The notes under the pieces: generated by a model
What the model was told of the DNA's origin: nothing
The model's database searches: none
Seen by the model: only the letters and a program-made list of their open reading frames with translations
In this document: one piece after another, positions 62,076 through 64,000 of the stretch
Numbering within the stretch: position 1 is the first letter of the stretch
Layout of the letters: every line of letters begins with the position of its first letter
NCBI GenBank assembly: GCA_017304675.1
Contig: JAFKLS010000019.1
Location: forward strand, 124,001-188,000
Reading direction: 5' to 3'
DNA: 64,000 nt
Source: Sphingobacteriia bacterium
GTDB lineage: Bacteria; Bacteroidota; Bacteroidia; Chitinophagales; Chitinophagaceae
Made by a program: the position numbers and the translations under genes

Positions 62076-62212
62076 AATGTTTAGTCAATTGAAAAGAGAA
62101 AATCTTTTACGAAAAAGAAGGCAAAAGTAAGAAAATAGATACCTCTTTATGCAGAAAATTAGGGTCTTCTGCAAGAAATATGGCAGCGGGGGATTTAACT
62201 AATTACTTTGTT

Positions 62213-62329
62213 TTATCCCAAATAACCGGCCCACTGCAAGTAAGAAACCAATGCTATGATCCCGAAAAATAAGATAACAAGCATGGTAATCCTAACATTT
62301 TCGTTAATGTGAAAGTGAGTGTTTTGCAT
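62213..62329 (-). CDS. 38-aa single-helix membrane peptide
   Basis: In the 450-nt gap between valS and the exonuclease gene, a minus-strand ATG-to-TAA frame encodes 38 residues. A polar start (MQNTHFHINENVR) is followed by one clear membrane helix (about 14-35, ITMLVILFFGIIALVSYLQW). The composition fits a small inner-membrane protein. Function unknown and not recognised. The rest of the gap (62076-62212 and 62330-62537) shows nothing else that I can support. Confidence 0.6.
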   Translation of the reverse strand: MQNTHFHINENVRITMLVILFFGIIALVSYLQWAGYLG

Positions 62330-62537
62330 AACAATGAGTTTTACTGGTTAAAAATCGCCTAGATTTTTCTTAGGATAGAAGGAAGTAACTGCAATCGTTC
62401 ATCAATCTAAGGATGAATAAAACTCGCGTAAGTAAACTGTCTGTATCTGATAATCTTAATCCGGTATAAAAGTATAAAGATTTTTTCATTAGAAACCAAT
62501 TTTTCGAACGTATTTTTAATGATTTTTGTCAGGCCCC

Positions 62538-63857
62538 ATGTTCGCAATTGTTGATATTGAAACCACGGGAAGCCATGCTTCTGCCAACGGCATTACCGAA
62601 ATTGCCGTCATTCTGCATAATGGAAAAGAAATTGAAGGCAGGTATTCCACCCTGGTAAATCCTCAGGCGCCTATTCAAAAATATGTACAGGCATTAACCG
62701 GTATTACAGATGCCATGGTAGCAGATGCCCCACTATTTTCTGCTGTGGCACAGCATGTTTTTAACCTGTTGAAAGACAGGATCTTTGTGGCACATAATGT
62801 GAATTTTGATTATTCATTCATAAAACATCACCTGCAAAAAGAAGGCTATACTTTAAACGTTCCCAAACTCTGTACTATTCGCCTGGCCCGGAAAATATTT
62901 CCCAAACTCCCAAAATACGGACTTGAAACCATTTGCCGGGAATTAGATATTGTTAATTACAATAAACACAGGGCAATGGGAGATGCACAGGCTACTGCCG
63001 AACTGTTTAACATGCTGCTTGCCAATGACAAAAGTGGTGAATTGAAGAAGATGATGAAAGGTAGAAATGCTGAACAATACCTGCCTCCAAACCTGGATAT
63101 TAATAAAGTTGGTAACCTGCCTTTTGTGCCCGGGGTGTACTATTTCTATAACGAAAAAGGAAAGGTAATCTATGTGGGTAAAGCAAAAAACCTGAAAAAA
63201 CGTGTTACGAGTCATTTCTCTAACAATAAACCTACCAAACAAAAACAGGAATTTTTAAAAGAGATCTACGATATTAAGTACGAAATGTGCAGCAGTGAAT
63301 TTATTGCCGCTCTTTTTGAAAGTATTGAAATAAAAAGGCTTTGGCCAAAATATAATAAAAGTCAGAAAACCTTTGAGCACCGTTATGGCATTTATTTATA
63401 TGAGGATGTAAAAGGGTATTTGCGTTTGGGAATTGATAAAAAAAGAAAATACCTGCAGCCATTAATGGCTTTCAATTATTTTGCCGATGCACACCGGGTG
63501 CTATGGCGACTGGTGAGGGAATTTGATTTGAAACCGGAGTTATGTTTTTTAAGCAAACAGGAACTGAAAGAATTCCCTGAAACAATTGCCTATAACCAGC
63601 AGGTACGTAATGCAGTTGAATCTTTGAAAACGGAATTGCAAACCTATTTGTTGCATGATGGTGAAAGCAATTATATTTTAATTGAAAATGGAACTTTCTA
63701 CGGTATGGGCGTTATAGATGATGATGTGCTGAGCGGTGATCTTGAATTCATCAAATCACAGTTGCATCCTTTCCCGGAAAATGAACTGATCAGAACGGCT
63801 GTAAAAAATTATGCTGACCGTTATCCGGAACGGGTAAAAGTACTGAAGGCTTCCTAA
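62538..63857 (+). CDS. Exonuclease (DnaQ-like) fused to GIY-YIG nuclease domain
   Basis: The N-terminal DEDD exonuclease domain has FAIVDIETTGSHASANGITE (D6, E8), a second motif around FVAHNVNFDYSFIKHHLQ and the last around NKHRAMGDAQATAELF. From about residue 200 a UvrC-type GIY-YIG domain follows (VPGVYYFYNEKGKVIYVGKA, then KNLKKRVTSHF), with catalytic Tyr, Arg and a downstream Glu (SEFIAALFESIE). This fusion resembles the DNA polymerase III epsilon/UvrC-like proteins of Actinobacteria and Bacteroidota, proposed to act in nucleotide excision repair. ATG at 62538 was chosen over the in-frame TTG at 62526. 439 aa. Confidence 0.92.
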   Translation: MFAIVDIETTGSHASANGITEIAVILHNGKEIEGRYSTLVNPQAPIQKYVQALTGITDAMVADAPLFSAVAQHVFNLLKDRIFVAHNVNFDYSFIKHHLQKEGYTLNVPKLCTIRLARKIFPKLPKYGLETICRELDIVNYNKHRAMGDAQATAELFNMLLANDKSGELKKMMKGRNAEQYLPPNLDINKVGNLPFVPGVYYFYNEKGKVIYVGKAKNLKKRVTSHFSNNKPTKQKQEFLKEIYDIKYEMCSSEFIAALFESIEIKRLWPKYNKSQKTFEHRYGIYLYEDVKGYLRLGIDKKRKYLQPLMAFNYFADAHRVLWRLVREFDLKPELCFLSKQELKEFPETIAYNQQVRNAVESLKTELQTYLLHDGESNYILIENGTFYGMGVIDDDVLSGDLEFIKSQLHPFPENELIRTAVKNYADRYPERVKVLKAS

Positions 63858-63934
63858 CTACTATTTTTACTTAAAAGGGCAGGAGATTTTTTCAACATTC
63901 AATAATCCAAATTTTTCTTTTCCATAACCACGAT

Positions 63935-63942
63935 TATATTCG
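63935..63942 (+). promoter_or_regulatory. Possible -7 box of the gene at the right edge
   Basis: TATATTCG fits TAnnTT(T/C)G and lies 18 nt before an ATG. The expected -33 region is T-rich without a clean TTTG. Confidence 0.4.
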
Positions 63943-63960
63943 CTGCCCTAATTTTTAGAA

Positions 63961-64000
63961 ATGGAAATCAATATTGTTATTGCGAATAAGTTAAACATCA
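63961..64000 (+). CDS. Start of a gene cut by the right edge
   Basis: An open frame starting at ATG 63961 (MEINIVIANKLNI) continues out of the window. It is preceded by a possible -7 box, and no in-frame stop is seen in the 13 codons available. The product cannot be identified. Confidence 0.45.
   Translation, partial: MEINIVIANKLNI

Noticed and set aside
1..64000. CRISPR arrays, insertion sequences, prophage or toxin-antitoxin systems
   Set aside because: No regularly spaced long direct repeats, transposase, integrase or phage structural genes were seen on either strand.

Overview
The window looks like a chromosomal segment of a Bacteroidota bacterium, most likely of the family Chitinophagaceae. 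This rests on family content (GSCFA, DUF4954, DUF4369/TlpA thioredoxins, an outer-membrane beta-barrel protein with a carboxypeptidase-like plug, AIR synthase of about 390 aa, long HisG, HisB fusion), promoter boxes of the Bacteroidota type (TTTG, about 20 nt, TAnnTTTG), few visible Shine-Dalgarno sites, and low GC. No transposase, phage gene, CRISPR array or rRNA was seen. The genus cannot be fixed from the sequence.

Layout. 1-16.5 kb: a cut-off LytS-type sensor kinase, a polyphosphate operon ending in panB (ppk1-ppx-panB), cmk, a DUF4954 beta-helix protein, glmS, then a mostly plus-strand run of housekeeping genes (GNAT, trmH, thioredoxin, purM, ftsE, Nudix, rlmB) with ribF opposite. 16.5-26.7 kb: a SulP transporter, a beta-CASP nuclease-like MBL protein, an HMG-CoA-lyase-like enzyme, GSCFA, a MiaE-like hydroxylase divergent from bioF, a TonB-like protein and folC. 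26.7-34 kb, minus strand: two tandem Nudix paralogues, a YfiT-like protein, an orphan ABC ATPase, fbp, an S9 peptidase and a GH16 glucanase-like enzyme.

34.1-53.1 kb is the most notable part. A complete histidine pathway (hisG, D, C, B, H, A, F, IE) is split by a complete tryptophan operon (trpE, G, D, C, F, B, A). Both halves are preceded by the same regulatory module: a Bacteroidota promoter, a tiny leader peptide rich in the pathway product (His-Thr-His-His-His-His, or Trp-Trp-Trp), mutually exclusive antiterminator and terminator hairpins, and then an inverted-repeat hairpin before the first structural gene. In both, the promoter -7 box ends exactly 7 nt before the leader ATG, so the leader mRNAs are probably leaderless. 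Related inverted repeats recur before trpG and trpA; in HisG and TrpA one repeat arm is translated as an in-frame SPLG(A/D)GGK insert. Genes unrelated to either pathway sit inside the cluster: a PQQ sugar dehydrogenase with a cytochrome c, a DinB protein, a 611-aa secreted repeat protein, a GNAT, and an antisense tRNA-Gly(CCC) wedged between trpA and hisH. The late his genes (hisH-A-F-IE) therefore lie downstream of the trp attenuator.

53.1-64 kb: a TlpA-like thioredoxin, an ArsC/YffB-like protein, a large outer-membrane beta-barrel protein, small hypothetical proteins, a CCG-type iron-sulfur protein, a PAP2 phosphatase, valS, and an exonuclease/GIY-YIG fusion. Two very small genes (50 and 38 aa) were found by reading the intergenic regions.
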